A DNA stretch of 64,000 nt, taken from NCBI GenBank assembly GCA_963725255.1, contig CAVRXV010000008.1:62001-126000 (forward strand), read 5' to 3'. The position numbers and the translations under genes were made by a program. The stretch comes from JAIEPX01 sp963725255. GTDB lineage: Bacteria; Pseudomonadota; Gammaproteobacteria; JAIEPX01. The notes under the pieces were generated by a model. The model did not search any database. It was not told where the DNA came from and saw only the letters and a program-made list of their open reading frames with translations. Shown piece by piece: positions 1 through 8,768 of the stretch (within the stretch, counting starts at the first letter, position 1; every line of letters starts with the position of its first letter).

Positions 1-373
1 TCCTAGAGGTGATCAAGGCGGTAATAGCTATTTGATTCGCAGTAAAGTGGCAGACAATTTACATGCGTATTGGGATCGTGGACTAGGGAAATTTACGCCT
101 TTGCAACGACGTCAGGTCACTACGGGTGTGCGAATTTGGCAGTATGCTGAAGAAATTGAGGAGCGATATCCTGTGGGTCAGACCCCAGATAGGTTACCTA
201 TAGAGTGGGCGAATGAAAGCCGAGCTATCGCGGAGTCTTATGTTTATCAAATTCCTGAAGGAGCTTCGCCAACCAAGGACTACCATGATAAAGGGATCAT
301 CATCATGGAAGAGCGGTTGGCGCTGGCTGGGTATCGATTGGCGGCTATGCTGAACTCGATCTATACTAAGTGA
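1..373 (+). CDS. S1/P1-type nuclease, C-terminal part (cut by window edge)
   Basis: The reading frame is open from base 2, so the gene begins upstream of the window. The visible ~123 residues start with a GDQGGN stretch followed by NLHAYWD. This pair of motifs is characteristic of the S1/P1 zinc-dependent single-strand nuclease family, where the His and Asp help bind the catalytic zinc ions. The C-terminal part (EWANES, then a helix ending LAGYRLAAMLNSIY) also fits the family's final helices. Such enzymes are normally exported and degrade single-stranded DNA or RNA; the signal peptide would lie outside the window. The gene ends just before a palindromic repeat. Family assignment is fairly secure; the substrate is inferred. 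Confidence 0.85.
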   Translation, partial: PRGDQGGNSYLIRSKVADNLHAYWDRGLGKFTPLQRRQVTTGVRIWQYAEEIEERYPVGQTPDRLPIEWANESRAIAESYVYQIPEGASPTKDYHDKGIIIMEERLALAGYRLAAMLNSIYTK

Positions 374-384
374 TGGAAGGGGTC

Positions 385-484
385 GGAAGGTGTCAGATCT
401 AAGATTGATACATTCTTAAAGGGTTAAAGCAGTAATTTTATTTATCATGTAAAGAATGTATCAATCTTAGATCTGACACCTTCC
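385..484. repeat. Palindromic repeat, complete, 33-bp arms
   Basis: Arms at 385-417 and 452-484 are exact inverted copies (33 bp) around a 34-bp AT-rich loop. The outer ends read GGAAGGTGTCAG and its complement. It lies between the nuclease stop and the next start and could fold into a long hairpin in RNA. It belongs to the dispersed family seen throughout the window. Confidence 0.9.
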
Positions 485-502
485 GCTAGCAAGGACGCAT
501 AT

Positions 503-1585
503 ATGAACATTTTAGTGGCAGGTGCCGGTCAAATCGGTTCTTTGTTAGCCCAGCTATTGGCGGCAGGGGGGTACAAAGTGCATTTGGTTGACAGTAACGC
601 TGATCATTTTTCCAAGCTGTCGGCGTTGTCTAATTTGACGACTGTCGCAATGAATGTAATGTCGGGCGTTGATCTCGAAGCTTATATCAAAAACAACGCT
701 ATTGAAGCCTTGGTGGCTTGCTTACCTTACTATTGTAATTTCTCCATCGCTGAAATGGCTGCTCTTTGCAATTGCCATTATTTTGATTTAACCGAAGACG
801 TTAAAACAGTGTCGGCCGTACAAGAATTGGCCCAAGGGAAGGCTCAGGCTTTCGTATCACGCTGTGGGGTTGCGCCAGGCTATATCAATATCTTAGCCCA
901 TCACCTGATGCAAAATTTCGAAAGCTTAGATTGTGTGAAATTGCGCGCGGGCTGTTTGCCACAACATGCTACCAATAGTCTTCATTATGCTCTGGCCTGG
1001 TCTATTGATGGGCTGATCAATGAATACGGGAACATGTGCCCAGCTCTCGTCGATGGAAAAAAGACCTATTTACAGCCATTGGAAGACTTAGAAATGGTTG
1101 AGCTAGATGGGGTAATGTATGAGGCGTTTAACACGTCTGGCGGGATTGGTGGGCTGCATGACCGTTATGAGGGCAAGGTTAACACCCTCAATTATAAAAG
1201 CATGAGATATCCTGGGCATGCTGACCGGATGAAGTTTTTAATGCAGGATCTCAAATTGAATGATGATCGAGAGGTCCTCAAAAAGATCTTGTTAAGAGCC
1301 CTGCCCAAGACAGATAGCGATGTGATGATCATCTATGTATCGGTGTCAGGCATGCGAGAAGGGGAGTTCTTTGAAGAGAATACCCTGAAAAAGATCTATC
1401 CCAAAACCCTGTTTGATAAGCGTCATTCGGCCATTCAAGTCGCTACGGCTAGCAGCGCTGCGACCGTTATAGACCTCGTGTTAAGCAATAAGAAATCCTA
1501 TCAAGGCTTTGTTTATCAAGAAGATATTAGTCTTGATCAGTTTATGGCCTCATCATTTGCTGTCCCATACAAAGACCTGTTGTAA
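503..1585 (+). CDS. Saccharopine dehydrogenase-like NAD(P)-binding protein
   Basis: A 360-residue protein opening with a Rossmann dinucleotide fold: GAGQIGSLLAQLL at residues 7-19, with an acidic residue ending the second strand (HLVDSN). The rest resembles the saccharopine dehydrogenase/Lys9 family, including the CGVAPGYINILAHHL segment and a long central insert before the final Rossmann helix. Family members oxidise or reduce saccharopine or related amino acids; several bacterial paralogues are uncharacterised. The ATG follows the palindrome end (484) by about 18 bases, so the repeat lies in its leader. The gene stands alone. Family is confident, substrate unknown. Confidence 0.8.
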   Translation: MNILVAGAGQIGSLLAQLLAAGGYKVHLVDSNADHFSKLSALSNLTTVAMNVMSGVDLEAYIKNNAIEALVACLPYYCNFSIAEMAALCNCHYFDLTEDVKTVSAVQELAQGKAQAFVSRCGVAPGYINILAHHLMQNFESLDCVKLRAGCLPQHATNSLHYALAWSIDGLINEYGNMCPALVDGKKTYLQPLEDLEMVELDGVMYEAFNTSGGIGGLHDRYEGKVNTLNYKSMRYPGHADRMKFLMQDLKLNDDREVLKKILLRALPKTDSDVMIIYVSVSGMREGEFFEENTLKKIYPKTLFDKRHSAIQVATASSAATVIDLVLSNKKSYQGFVYQEDISLDQFMASSFAVPYKDLL

Positions 1586-1602
1586 TTTCTGCTACCTGAG
1601 AC

Positions 1603-1721
1603 AAACGCTCATATTTTGCCAATCTCGCGTGAAAAATGGGATTAAAAATGCTCATTTACATGAGTAAACTCCGCCTTTTTAATCCCATTTTTGACGCGAC
1701 CTTGACTAAAATCTGAGCATT
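1603..1721. repeat. Large imperfect inverted repeat (~46-bp arms)
   Basis: Left arm 1603-1648 and right arm 1676-1721 are near-complementary over about 46 bases, with a perfect inner stem built on AAAAATGGGATTAAAAA and its complement plus CGCGT/ACGCG. The loop contains a smaller palindrome, CTCATTTACATGAG. The sequence differs from the GGGGTCA family, so it is a separate repeat type. It could act as a terminator for the upstream gene or be a small mobile palindrome; no second copy was seen. Confidence 0.7.
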
Positions 1722-1840
1722 TTACCACTTCCATACTTTAAATGAGCAGCCATCCGAGGGCTGAATGGCTTGGTGGGCGGGCATTTGATTTTAAAATAAG
1801 ATAAAAATATGAGTTGACGTCCTATATTAGCATAAAATAC

Positions 1841-1869
1841 TTGACATTCATAATTTATTGGCATAGAAT
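1841..1869 (+). promoter_or_regulatory. Sigma-70 type promoter
   Basis: TTGACA (1841-1846) and TAGAAT (1864-1869) are separated by exactly 17 bases, close to the consensus sigma-70 promoter. The start codon of the next gene lies about 35 bases downstream, giving a short leader. Confidence 0.75.
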
Positions 1870-1904
1870 GACACCACTATTAAACAATATAGAGGTATAT
1901 GAGT

Positions 1905-2609
1905 ATGAAAAAGGTAGCGCAAGAAGCGGGGAGTCCGAGTCGCATAGTGATGTCAGATAGTGTTGAAGAAAGTGCTTTATTGGAATCAATACTAGCCGAT
2001 ACAGCTGAAGTTACAGCTAGTGTTGGAAAGCTAACTCAAACAGTATTGGATAAATATTTACAAAGTAAAGAAGGCCTGGAAGAGATTTTTCGTTTGGCGG
2101 AACAACAATTTCCAGAGCTTAATGCTGAACGTATTGCAGCGATTGCAGCGCATACTAAACTAAAATTAATAATACAGGATAACACAGTAGATAATATTCT
2201 GAATATTGAAGCATTACTCAGTGATTCTGGCTCAACTAAAGTAATTACAGATAATATTCAAATAGTTGAGAGTTTTGTAAAGAATTTCAAAAGCTTAGTT
2301 TTAGCTCGAGAAAGTATTATGGATTCAGCATTTGTTAACAAGGCTATTGGTCTCGCTGTTATGGTACTCGGTGCTCTCAGCACATTATTAGGTGCATTAG
2401 CAATGGCTGTGAGCTTAGGTGCGATTAGCACAGGTGTTTTAGCTCCTGTTGGTGTTGTCGGTGCGAACGCCAGTGCTGGCATGATGGGTGGTGGTGTAAC
2501 TACTTTTGCTTTTGGAGTAGGTTTCTTTGCTCATGGGCGAAATATCACGCCTAAAGCAGCTCAAGAACCACTGTTGGAAAGTCAAGTACGTACGGTTGCT
2601 CAAGACTAA
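1905..2609 (+). CDS. Protein of unknown function with C-terminal hydrophobic hairpin
   Basis: A 234-residue protein not recognised as a known family. Residues 1-140 are predicted helical and polar (many Glu, Leu, Ala). Two hydrophobic, Gly/Ala-rich segments follow around residues 145-165 and 170-205, then a short polar tail. This layout could fit a membrane-inserting protein or a secreted effector, but nothing here proves export. The start at 1905 was chosen over the in-frame ATG at 1899 because AGAGG at 1891-1895 then sits 9 rather than 3 bases away. The gene has its own promoter and a terminator hairpin, so it is monocistronic. Confidence 0.7.
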   Translation: MKKVAQEAGSPSRIVMSDSVEESALLESILADTAEVTASVGKLTQTVLDKYLQSKEGLEEIFRLAEQQFPELNAERIAAIAAHTKLKLIIQDNTVDNILNIEALLSDSGSTKVITDNIQIVESFVKNFKSLVLARESIMDSAFVNKAIGLAVMVLGALSTLLGALAMAVSLGAISTGVLAPVGVVGANASAGMMGGGVTTFAFGVGFFAHGRNITPKAAQEPLLESQVRTVAQD

Positions 2610-2627
2610 GCTCTGTTCTGATCTAAA

Positions 2628-2657
2628 GAAGCCAGGTTTATCCTGGCTTTTTTTTGG
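2628..2657 (+). terminator. Rho-independent terminator
   Basis: AAGCCAGG and CCTGGCTT form a stem with a short TTTAT-type loop, followed by a run of T. It lies about 20 bases after the stop of the preceding gene on the same strand. Confidence 0.85.
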
Positions 2658-2784
2658 CTTTACGTCATCGCTACGCCTTGGCTATCGAGGTTAATAGGAG
2701 TGCGCAATAATGAAGTGGTAAAACCACCCACTCAGGTTTTCATTTAGCCTCTGGAGCGAATAGGTATCAGGATGATAGCGAGAG

Positions 2785-2834
2785 GGAAGGGGTCAAGTCT
2801 AAATTAATCAATTAATTTAGACTTGACCCCTTCC
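2785..2834. repeat. Palindromic repeat, complete, 23-bp arms
   Basis: Arms 2785-2807 and 2812-2834 are exact inverted copies with a 4-base loop and ends GGAAGGGGTCAAG / CTTGACCCCTTCC. The AT-rich core is shorter than in most other copies. Confidence 0.9.
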
Positions 2835-2846
2835 CCATTCTTCTAA

Positions 2847-2873
2847 GAAAGTAGCAATCTTAGACTTGACCCC
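2847..2873. repeat. Palindromic repeat, single right arm
   Basis: A lone arm ending GACTTGACCCC and carrying the AGTAGCAATCTTAGA core also found at 27977-28047 and 36059-36085. No matching left arm is present, so this is a half element next to the complete one upstream. Confidence 0.75.
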
Positions 2874-2921
2874 ATAGTGCTGGTATTCTTAGCTTTTTAT
2901 GGCAGTGATAAAAGGTGAAGG

Positions 2922-4316
2922 ATGCTTAGAATCTACAATAGTTTGACCCAGCAAAAAGAGGAATTTGTGCCTCTGATTCCAGGTAAAGTCGGGATGTATG
3001 TCTGTGGGATGACAGTCTATGATTTTTGTCATATTGGCCACGGCCGGATATTCGTCGTATTTGACATGGTGTCTCGTTATTTACGATACGCGGGTTTTGA
3101 CGTTACTTACGTCAGAAATATCACGGATATCGATGATAAAATTATTCAACGGGCAAATGAAAATAATGAATCAATTGAATCTTTAACCGAACGTAACATT
3201 ATTGCGATGCATGAAGATGAAGCAGCTTTAGGCGTTTTATTGCCTGATCTGGAACCCAAAGCAACGCAGCATATCCCTAGTATTATCAATATGATAGAAG
3301 CGTTAATTAAACAAGATTATGCGTATGTGGCTGAGAATGGTGATGTGTATTATTCCGTGAATAAATTCAAACATTACGGAGAGCTGGCTCATCAAGACAT
3401 GGAAAAATTACAAGCCGGGCATCGTGTGGATGTCACTGAAGTTAAGCGTGAACCTTTGGATTTTGTTTTGTGGAAATTAGCAAAACCGAACGAGCCTCAT
3501 TGGCCATCTCCCTGGGGTGAAGGGCGACCGGGTTGGCATATAGAATGTTCTGCGATGTCTACTGAAACGTTGGGTAAACATTTTGATTTGCACGGGGGTG
3601 GGTTAGATCTGGTGTTTCCTCATCACCAAAATGAAATCGCACAATCCGAAGGCGCCAACGGATGTAAGATGGTGAATACTTGGATGCACATCGGATTTGT
3701 TCAAGTTAATCAAGAAAAAATGGCTAAATCATTGGGGAATTTTTTTACGATTCGTGATGTGTTGAAAACGGTTGATCCCGAAGTGATTCGCTATTTTATG
3801 TTAGCCAGTCATTATCGAAGTCCTATTAGTTATTCCAATGAAAATTTAGCCAGTGCAGAAATGGCGCTGAGACGATTTTATTTATGTTTGCGTGAAATGC
3901 CCAATGCCCCCGAACCTGTTGAGACGGATTATGAGCAGCGTTTTGTGAACTCGATGAATGATGATTTTAATACGCCCGAAGCGATTGCCGTTTTGTTTGA
4001 TATGGCTCGAGAGGTTAATCGTCTTAAAAAGCAAGGACGACATGAAGCTGCTGCAGGTATTGCGACTCAAGTCAAACGACTAGGTGGCGTGTTGGGAATT
4101 TTGCAGCGTGATGCTATTACCTTTTTGCAAGCGGGTGTATCTACAGAAGAGCGGCAAGAAATAGAAGCGCTTATAGCCGAGAGAGCTCAAGCTCGAGTGA
4201 ATAAAGATTGGGCACGGGCAGATGCCATTAGAGAGCAACTTCATCAAAAAGGCATTGAATTAGAAGACCGACCGAGTGAAACAATTTGGCATAGAAGGGT
4301 AGAAGGCGAGCTGTAA
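2922..4316 (+). CDS. cysS: Cysteinyl-tRNA synthetase
   Basis: A 464-residue class I aminoacyl-tRNA synthetase that charges tRNA-Cys in the cytoplasm. The HIGH motif is visible at residues 37-40, preceded by Cys28, one of the zinc ligands that select cysteine. The other expected ligands appear in HIECSA and HHQNEIAQSE. The KMSKS loop reads KMAKS near residue 270, a conservative change. Length and colinearity match the bacterial family throughout, and the C-terminal anticodon-binding part is intact. A purine-rich GGTGAAGG precedes the ATG. A dense cluster of palindromic repeats lies in the upstream gap. Confidence 0.97.
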   Translation: MLRIYNSLTQQKEEFVPLIPGKVGMYVCGMTVYDFCHIGHGRIFVVFDMVSRYLRYAGFDVTYVRNITDIDDKIIQRANENNESIESLTERNIIAMHEDEAALGVLLPDLEPKATQHIPSIINMIEALIKQDYAYVAENGDVYYSVNKFKHYGELAHQDMEKLQAGHRVDVTEVKREPLDFVLWKLAKPNEPHWPSPWGEGRPGWHIECSAMSTETLGKHFDLHGGGLDLVFPHHQNEIAQSEGANGCKMVNTWMHIGFVQVNQEKMAKSLGNFFTIRDVLKTVDPEVIRYFMLASHYRSPISYSNENLASAEMALRRFYLCLREMPNAPEPVETDYEQRFVNSMNDDFNTPEAIAVLFDMAREVNRLKKQGRHEAAAGIATQVKRLGGVLGILQRDAITFLQAGVSTEERQEIEALIAERAQARVNKDWARADAIREQLHQKGIELEDRPSETIWHRRVEGEL

Positions 4317-4352
4317 AAAAAACCCGCTCATGATTGTGTCGTGAGCGGGTAA
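4313..4352 (-). terminator. Terminator for the lipoprotein gene, overlapping cysS end
   Basis: ACCCGCTCA and TGAGCGGGT form a stem at about 4321-4350. On the minus strand it is followed by a run of T (the A-run at 4313-4321), so it suits the minus-strand lipoprotein gene ending at 4380-4393. On the plus strand there is no T-run, though the hairpin may still affect cysS. Confidence 0.7.
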
Positions 4353-4379
4353 TCTTGAACTGAACTAAACTAATGGAGA

Positions 4380-4722
4380 TTAGTTTGTTTTTTCAGTTGG
4401 AGCAGCTGGCGCAGGAGAGCAGCTTGATCTGCTGGTTTAGGCTCTTCAGCTTTGGAGCTACAGGAGCAGCTGGTGTTGCAGTAGTCTCAGTAGACGGAGC
4501 TGCAGCAACTGGAGCTTCTTTCTTCTCTTCAGTCACTTTCTTCTCTTCTGTGACTTTCTTGTCTTCTGTCACTTTACCAGCTTCAGCTTTAGCTTCACCA
4601 GCTGGTGCAGAAGTAGATGCCATTTCTTCGGTATCTTCTTTTGCTTGTTCACGTTCGCCACAGCCAGCGAGGCTAAGAGCGAAGATCAATGCGCTAATTG
4701 CAATTAGACCTCTCTTTAACAT
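4380..4722 (-). CDS. Small lipoprotein with Lys/Glu repeats; 3' end possibly frameshifted
   Basis: The product begins with Lys-Arg, a hydrophobic stretch and a lipobox (LSLAGC, cysteine at residue 21), so it should be a lipidated envelope protein. The mature part is low complexity: three KVTE(E/D)(K/D)KK-type repeats, then Ala/Pro/Thr-rich sequence. The uninterrupted frame stops at 4393 with an atypical Cys/Ser-rich tail. Shifting frame near 4452 gives KAEEPKPADQAA, and shifting again near 4412 gives PAPAAPTEKTN ending at 4380. Both match the upstream composition and codon choice better, so two compensating indels or sequence errors are suspected. Function unknown. Confidence 0.7.
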
Positions 4723-4851
4723 ATATCATCCCCTTTTCACGGTTTAAAAATCTCGATATCAGCACTACAGCACTCATATCGTTTACAGGTATACATCATT
4801 GTATACACATTCGTTAACAGAAACGGCGTATTCTATCAGCGGTTTTTTACA

Positions 4852-5601
4852 TTAGCAACGAATTGTTTCGATTTCAGTAGGGATATGTTGATCTACTTGT
4901 TCAATAGATGTTTCAGTCGGAGTATTTTGGGCCGAAACGTTTCGTCTTACTGAAGGAAAATAACTGAGCACCTGGGAGAATAGAGAGTAAGTGGTTTGCT
5001 CAGAGGGTGCAGAAGCTACCTGAGAACATGACGGTGTGAATTGTGGCTCCACAAGATTAGTGTAAATATCGGTCAATCTTTCAACTTGTACTGCATATTT
5101 GCTAAACAGTTCATAGAGTCCGGCGTCTTTATGGCGATGTTCTGTTTTGCTCTTTTGGTGAAGCTGCTTAATGTGGCCAAACAATTGAGATTGTTCAATA
5201 GGAAACTTACTCATCACAAGACCTAATTTTGTTTCATGTTTTCCTCTCGAGTCTACAACAAATTGCTTCTGTAAAACTCGATCGAACAACTGTTTTGTTC
5301 TTTTGAAAATTTCAGTGCATATCGGGTGACCAGAACCCTGATTATGATAATTAAAAAATTGTCCAAATACGCTGGCACTCAGTTGGAACTGTTCGAAACA
5401 GAAAATTAAAATTTCCTGCTTTGAAACAGTGTTTTGTTCTGACTGTAATTTATTTCTGAATTCTTTTATCGCGAGTGTTCGAGACACGAGAGTGTCGAAT
5501 AAATGAACCCGAGGATCTTTGTAAGAATCAATTAAGGTTTGAGTGATAGCCTTAATTTCTTCCTCAGTGAACTCTGGTAAGGGACCTTTATTGACCTTCA
5601 C
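4852..5601 (-). CDS. Protein of unknown function, third gene of minus-strand cluster
   Basis: A 249-residue soluble protein, not recognised. It is polar and mainly helical, with no signal peptide or membrane segment. The start is a GTG two bases after the stop of the gene before it, with GGGG overlapping that stop, so translation is probably coupled. The C-terminal ~60 residues are Ser/Thr/Gln-rich and look disordered. With its two upstream neighbours it forms a compact operon of genes I cannot assign. In a host-associated bacterium such orphan clusters are often effector candidates, but no secretion signal is visible. Confidence 0.65.
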   Translation of the reverse strand: MKVNKGPLPEFTEEEIKAITQTLIDSYKDPRVHLFDTLVSRTLAIKEFRNKLQSEQNTVSKQEILIFCFEQFQLSASVFGQFFNYHNQGSGHPICTEIFKRTKQLFDRVLQKQFVVDSRGKHETKLGLVMSKFPIEQSQLFGHIKQLHQKSKTEHRHKDAGLYELFSKYAVQVERLTDIYTNLVEPQFTPSCSQVASAPSEQTTYSLFSQVLSYFPSVRRNVSAQNTPTETSIEQVDQHIPTEIETIRC

Positions 5602-5603
5602 AC

Positions 5604-5915
5604 TTACCCCGCAACCGATAGTGTTTTGGGTTCGTGAGTGAGCGTTTCAGCAACATAGGAGTATACTTGAGCTTTGCGTTGAACACTTAATCCTAGAGTG
5701 ATTGCGCTGACGAGTGATCTTTGTACTTGTTGAGATTTGGAACAATCTTTTTGTGTTTTTGTTGGGCTAGATTTTATTTGTTGATTCTCTTTAATAGTTT
5801 CTGTGACTTGATCACTTAATTTCTTCGTTTCTTTTTCTAAAGATGATGTTTGACTCGCAATAAAATGAAGTTTCGAAAGTGCGCTTGCATAATGCGGATT
5901 AGTATTTTTGGTCAT
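5604..5915 (-). CDS. Small protein of unknown function, second gene of cluster
   Basis: A 103-residue protein rich in Ser, Thr, Lys and Gln. Residues 10-45 look like an amphipathic helix. The ATG overlaps the 3' end of the preceding gene by 17 bases and has no Shine-Dalgarno sequence, which suggests translational coupling. It could also be the tail of the preceding protein separated by a frameshift. The ATGACC overlap is consistent with either reading. No family recognised. Confidence 0.55.
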   Translation of the reverse strand: MTKNTNPHYASALSKLHFIASQTSSLEKETKKLSDQVTETIKENQQIKSSPTKTQKDCSKSQQVQRSLVSAITLGLSVQRKAQVYSYVAETLTHEPKTLSVAG

Positions 5916-7668
5916 CTGGAGTTAGAGCAGGCACGCATGCTCGGCTAATAGATTCGCAGCGCTCTTTTTGTTGTTCATTTAACCATAAGATAGCGGTGGC
6001 TTTGGTTGCATCTTGATTTCTAATCGCAGTTTCCGTTACCGGTAGTACGTCATTGCTGACACTTAATGTGGCTATCTGAGAATCGCGTTTTGTAGCGGTT
6101 TCTTTATAGCTTTTACGAATGACTTTGTTTAAGTGTTGAATGTCACCATATTGCTGCCATAAATTTCCCACTTGGGTAAAGTGAAGAGTGAAGAGTGCGC
6201 CTAAATAATTTCCTAATCGAGTCCAAAAACTAGTAGGTCTAAAATCTAAAGACAATATTTTTAGTTGACCTTGGAATTGGACAAAACTTAATTCTCCTTT
6301 GGCAAAACGAGTAACTTGTTTCGCTAATTCTTTTTTATATGAAGGTAAGTCAGAATTATTATTGGACTTTTCTGTAACTTTACAAATGAAATTTTCGTAA
6401 CTAAGACCATTTTCGGGTACTGTAATTTCCAAAAACTCTGCTAAGAGTTGTTGGTTATCTGGCACATTGTCGATCTCGAGAATTTTATCTTTAAGTTGTA
6501 TCCAGTTATGATCAAAAGCTAATTTGCGTATATTGGCTTTGAAAACAGTTTCGTTTATTTGACCTTGTTCAAATTGCTCGATGTTTTTTCGTAGAGCTTG
6601 TTTTTCAGGGCCTAATTTTTTCTTCGATCTATCGATAGCAATTAGAGGTTTTATGATATTGAGAATCTGCGCTCTTTTATAATGTGAGCTAAAAAGTAGA
6701 TATTGGTAAATTTGATCATGTGATTGTTCGTAGAGAGATGTTACTGATCTAATAATTCGTTGATAATCCGGCTGAGTTTTCAGTATGGTTAGCGGAGATA
6801 GAATATTTTCCAGTACGATATAGAGATCAGCAATGGAGCGGTATGGATCAAAAGTATCATCGAGATCTGAATCTGACGGCGGAAAATTCCAATCTTTTGG
6901 GAAGGAGGGTAGTTGTTGAGCATCACTCTTTCTAAATAGGGTTTTATTATAACCGGTTAACTCATTCGTTAATCTGAATAATGCATTCCTGCGATGGAAT
7001 TCTGCGAACATGTTTTCTAAGGGGTTAGAAGATTTCAGGAGGCTGTTACAAGAGGCTTCGATTATTTGATTGTAGAGTTGGTAACCAGAATCCACAGCGT
7101 TTAAACTGTTATTAAAGGAGTTATCAAGTCCGTAAGCTCCGTTAAATAAAGTAAAATCATCGATTTTCCCATTGCGAAATGCTTCCATCTTTTCAGATGA
7201 TGCTGCTATAAAAGGGTAATGAGTTGATATTAGAGTTTTCGGTAATTTTTCAATTAATTCTTTAGCTCGAAACTGATTATGAAGTGCTTTATACATAGGG
7301 CCATTGTCTGCCCAAAAAGATTCGTAATGTTCATGACTGAGTACAACTAATTTAGAGCGAAGCAATAATAAATCGTTGTGATAGCCAATTTTAGGTTCAG
7401 GGGGTGTTGCATTCTGGGTATTGTGTTCAGCTGTTGTTGCATTCTGGGTTTTTTGCGTAGGGCTTAGTGGAGGTGATGAATCAACAGGAGAAGTTGATCC
7501 ACTTGAATCACTACAGTGCTCTAGTGCATCTAACGCATCCTGATCTTTCTTAGGTATAATTAATGGAATCTTTCCAAGTTGATCTCCTGCTTCAGCAATG
7601 TTAAAAGCTGTTCCTTTAGTAAGAAGAACATCCTGAGAACCTAAATCAACATGTTTACCTTTCTTCAT
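5899..7668 (-). CDS. Large protein of unknown function, first gene of cluster
   Basis: A 589-residue soluble protein, not recognised. The start at 7668 was chosen because GGAGG lies about 6 bases upstream; two further in-frame ATGs (7680, 7692) lack such a site. Residues ~45-95 are Ser/Pro/Thr/Asn-rich and contain two near-copies of QNAT flanked by Thr/Pro. The remainder is helical with scattered Lys/Glu-rich segments, and no membrane span or enzyme motif is obvious. It heads a three-gene operon with the next two overlapping or adjacent genes. Effector or structural roles are both possible; neither is shown by sequence. Confidence 0.65.
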   Translation of the reverse strand: MKKGKHVDLGSQDVLLTKGTAFNIAEAGDQLGKIPLIIPKKDQDALDALEHCSDSSGSTSPVDSSPPLSPTQKTQNATTAEHNTQNATPPEPKIGYHNDLLLLRSKLVVLSHEHYESFWADNGPMYKALHNQFRAKELIEKLPKTLISTHYPFIAASSEKMEAFRNGKIDDFTLFNGAYGLDNSFNNSLNAVDSGYQLYNQIIEASCNSLLKSSNPLENMFAEFHRRNALFRLTNELTGYNKTLFRKSDAQQLPSFPKDWNFPPSDSDLDDTFDPYRSIADLYIVLENILSPLTILKTQPDYQRIIRSVTSLYEQSHDQIYQYLLFSSHYKRAQILNIIKPLIAIDRSKKKLGPEKQALRKNIEQFEQGQINETVFKANIRKLAFDHNWIQLKDKILEIDNVPDNQQLLAEFLEITVPENGLSYENFICKVTEKSNNNSDLPSYKKELAKQVTRFAKGELSFVQFQGQLKILSLDFRPTSFWTRLGNYLGALFTLHFTQVGNLWQQYGDIQHLNKVIRKSYKETATKRDSQIATLSVSNDVLPVTETAIRNQDATKATAILWLNEQQKERCESISRACVPALTPDDQKY

Positions 7669-7818
7669 GGTACCCTCCATTGTTGGGCGCATTGTAAAGT
7701 ATCTTTTATTAAAAAGCTATTATTTTACATAATCTTCAGCATATTATTATGGTGATGAAAACAAGTGATGCATGTTAAATAAAGATGTGCAAGATGGAAG
7801 ATTAATACAATTTAATGG

Positions 7819-7893
7819 TTAAGGTGTCAGATCTCAGATTGATATAACTCTAACAATTAAAAGAAAGTGTTAATATCAGACCTGACACCTTAA
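7819..7893. repeat. Palindromic repeat, imperfect
   Basis: Ends TTAAGGTGTCAG and CTGACACCTTAA are exact inverted copies. The inner core (ATCTCAGATTGATAT versus ATATCAGACC) has diverged. It sits directly upstream of the yafS-like gene. Confidence 0.8.
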
Positions 7894-7970
7894 CAAAATT
7901 GCAAATGAGTATATACTCTCACACTTTAGCGTTGTATCGTGTGTGTGGCGCACGATTATTGAGGAACTGG

Positions 7971-8747
7971 ATGGCAAGTCACTCCGCATTTCCCAAAATG
8001 GATCATTGGATCTATCATCCGCATGGGCGCTATTTATTAGAAGCTGAGCGTAAAGCGTTGGCGTCTTTGTTGCCTCGTTATTTTGGCTATCATCTATTGC
8101 AATTGGGTGGGCCTTTACACTTTGATTTATTAGAAACGAGTTTAATTAATCATCATATTCGACTAGCCGATGAAATATCCCCCGGATTCGATGGATCTTC
8201 AGTTGAAGCAGAATTTGATGAGTTGCCCTTTTTGCCGGATAGCATCGATCTTGTGGTGATGCCGCATACCTTGGACCGACTTCAGAAACCTCAGGACTTA
8301 TTAAAATCAGTATATGATGTGTTGATTCCCGAAGGGCACGTTATTATTTTAGGGTATAATGCTTGGAGTTTATGGCGTTTAGCCAAAATTTGTCGACGTC
8401 ATGATGCCATGTTGCAGCGTGCACAATTTCATGGTGCTGGGCAAGTTAGACGATGGTTGCACCATGCAGGATTTCAAATTGTGTATCATAAGAGTGTGGC
8501 TCATCGTCCCCCTATATCAGATGAAGCCTGGCTGAAACGATTTTTGTTTTTGGAACCTATGGGGCAATTATTATGGCCTCATTTGGGGGCGGTTCATTTA
8601 ATTGTTGCTCAAAAAAGAGTCTTACCTTTTACCGCTATCCGAACATGCATTAAAAAAAGTTTGGTTCGAGTGGGTGAACATGTAACTGAACCCAGCACGT
8701 TGGAATCTCATCGACGTGAGTCACAGCATCTTCCGCTTAAGGATTGA
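7971..8747 (+). CDS. YafS-like SAM-dependent methyltransferase
   Basis: A ~258-residue class I SAM methyltransferase-like protein. The alignable body (GYHLLQLGG, then LPFLPDSIDLVVMPHTLDR and VLIPEGHVIILGYNAWSLW) follows the Methyltransf_11 layout and resembles E. coli YafS, which lies beside rnhA and dnaQ there. The same neighbourhood here supports orthology. The open frame continues upstream to a TTG at 7899 and an ATG at 7905 next to the palindrome. The ATG at 7971 is preferred because GAGGA lies 5 bases upstream and homology starts after it. The glycine-rich SAM loop is weak (LQLGGPL), and the substrate is unknown. Confidence 0.8.
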   Translation: MASHSAFPKMDHWIYHPHGRYLLEAERKALASLLPRYFGYHLLQLGGPLHFDLLETSLINHHIRLADEISPGFDGSSVEAEFDELPFLPDSIDLVVMPHTLDRLQKPQDLLKSVYDVLIPEGHVIILGYNAWSLWRLAKICRRHDAMLQRAQFHGAGQVRRWLHHAGFQIVYHKSVAHRPPISDEAWLKRFLFLEPMGQLLWPHLGAVHLIVAQKRVLPFTAIRTCIKKSLVRVGEHVTEPSTLESHRRESQHLPLKD

Positions 8748-8768
8748 GGGTGTTTTTTTGTCTCTCAA

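Noticed and set aside
4373..4747. Plus-strand reading frame opposite the lipoprotein gene
   Set aside because: It is the mirror of the low-complexity Lys/Glu/Ala repeats. The minus-strand frame has a lipobox and ribosome site context.
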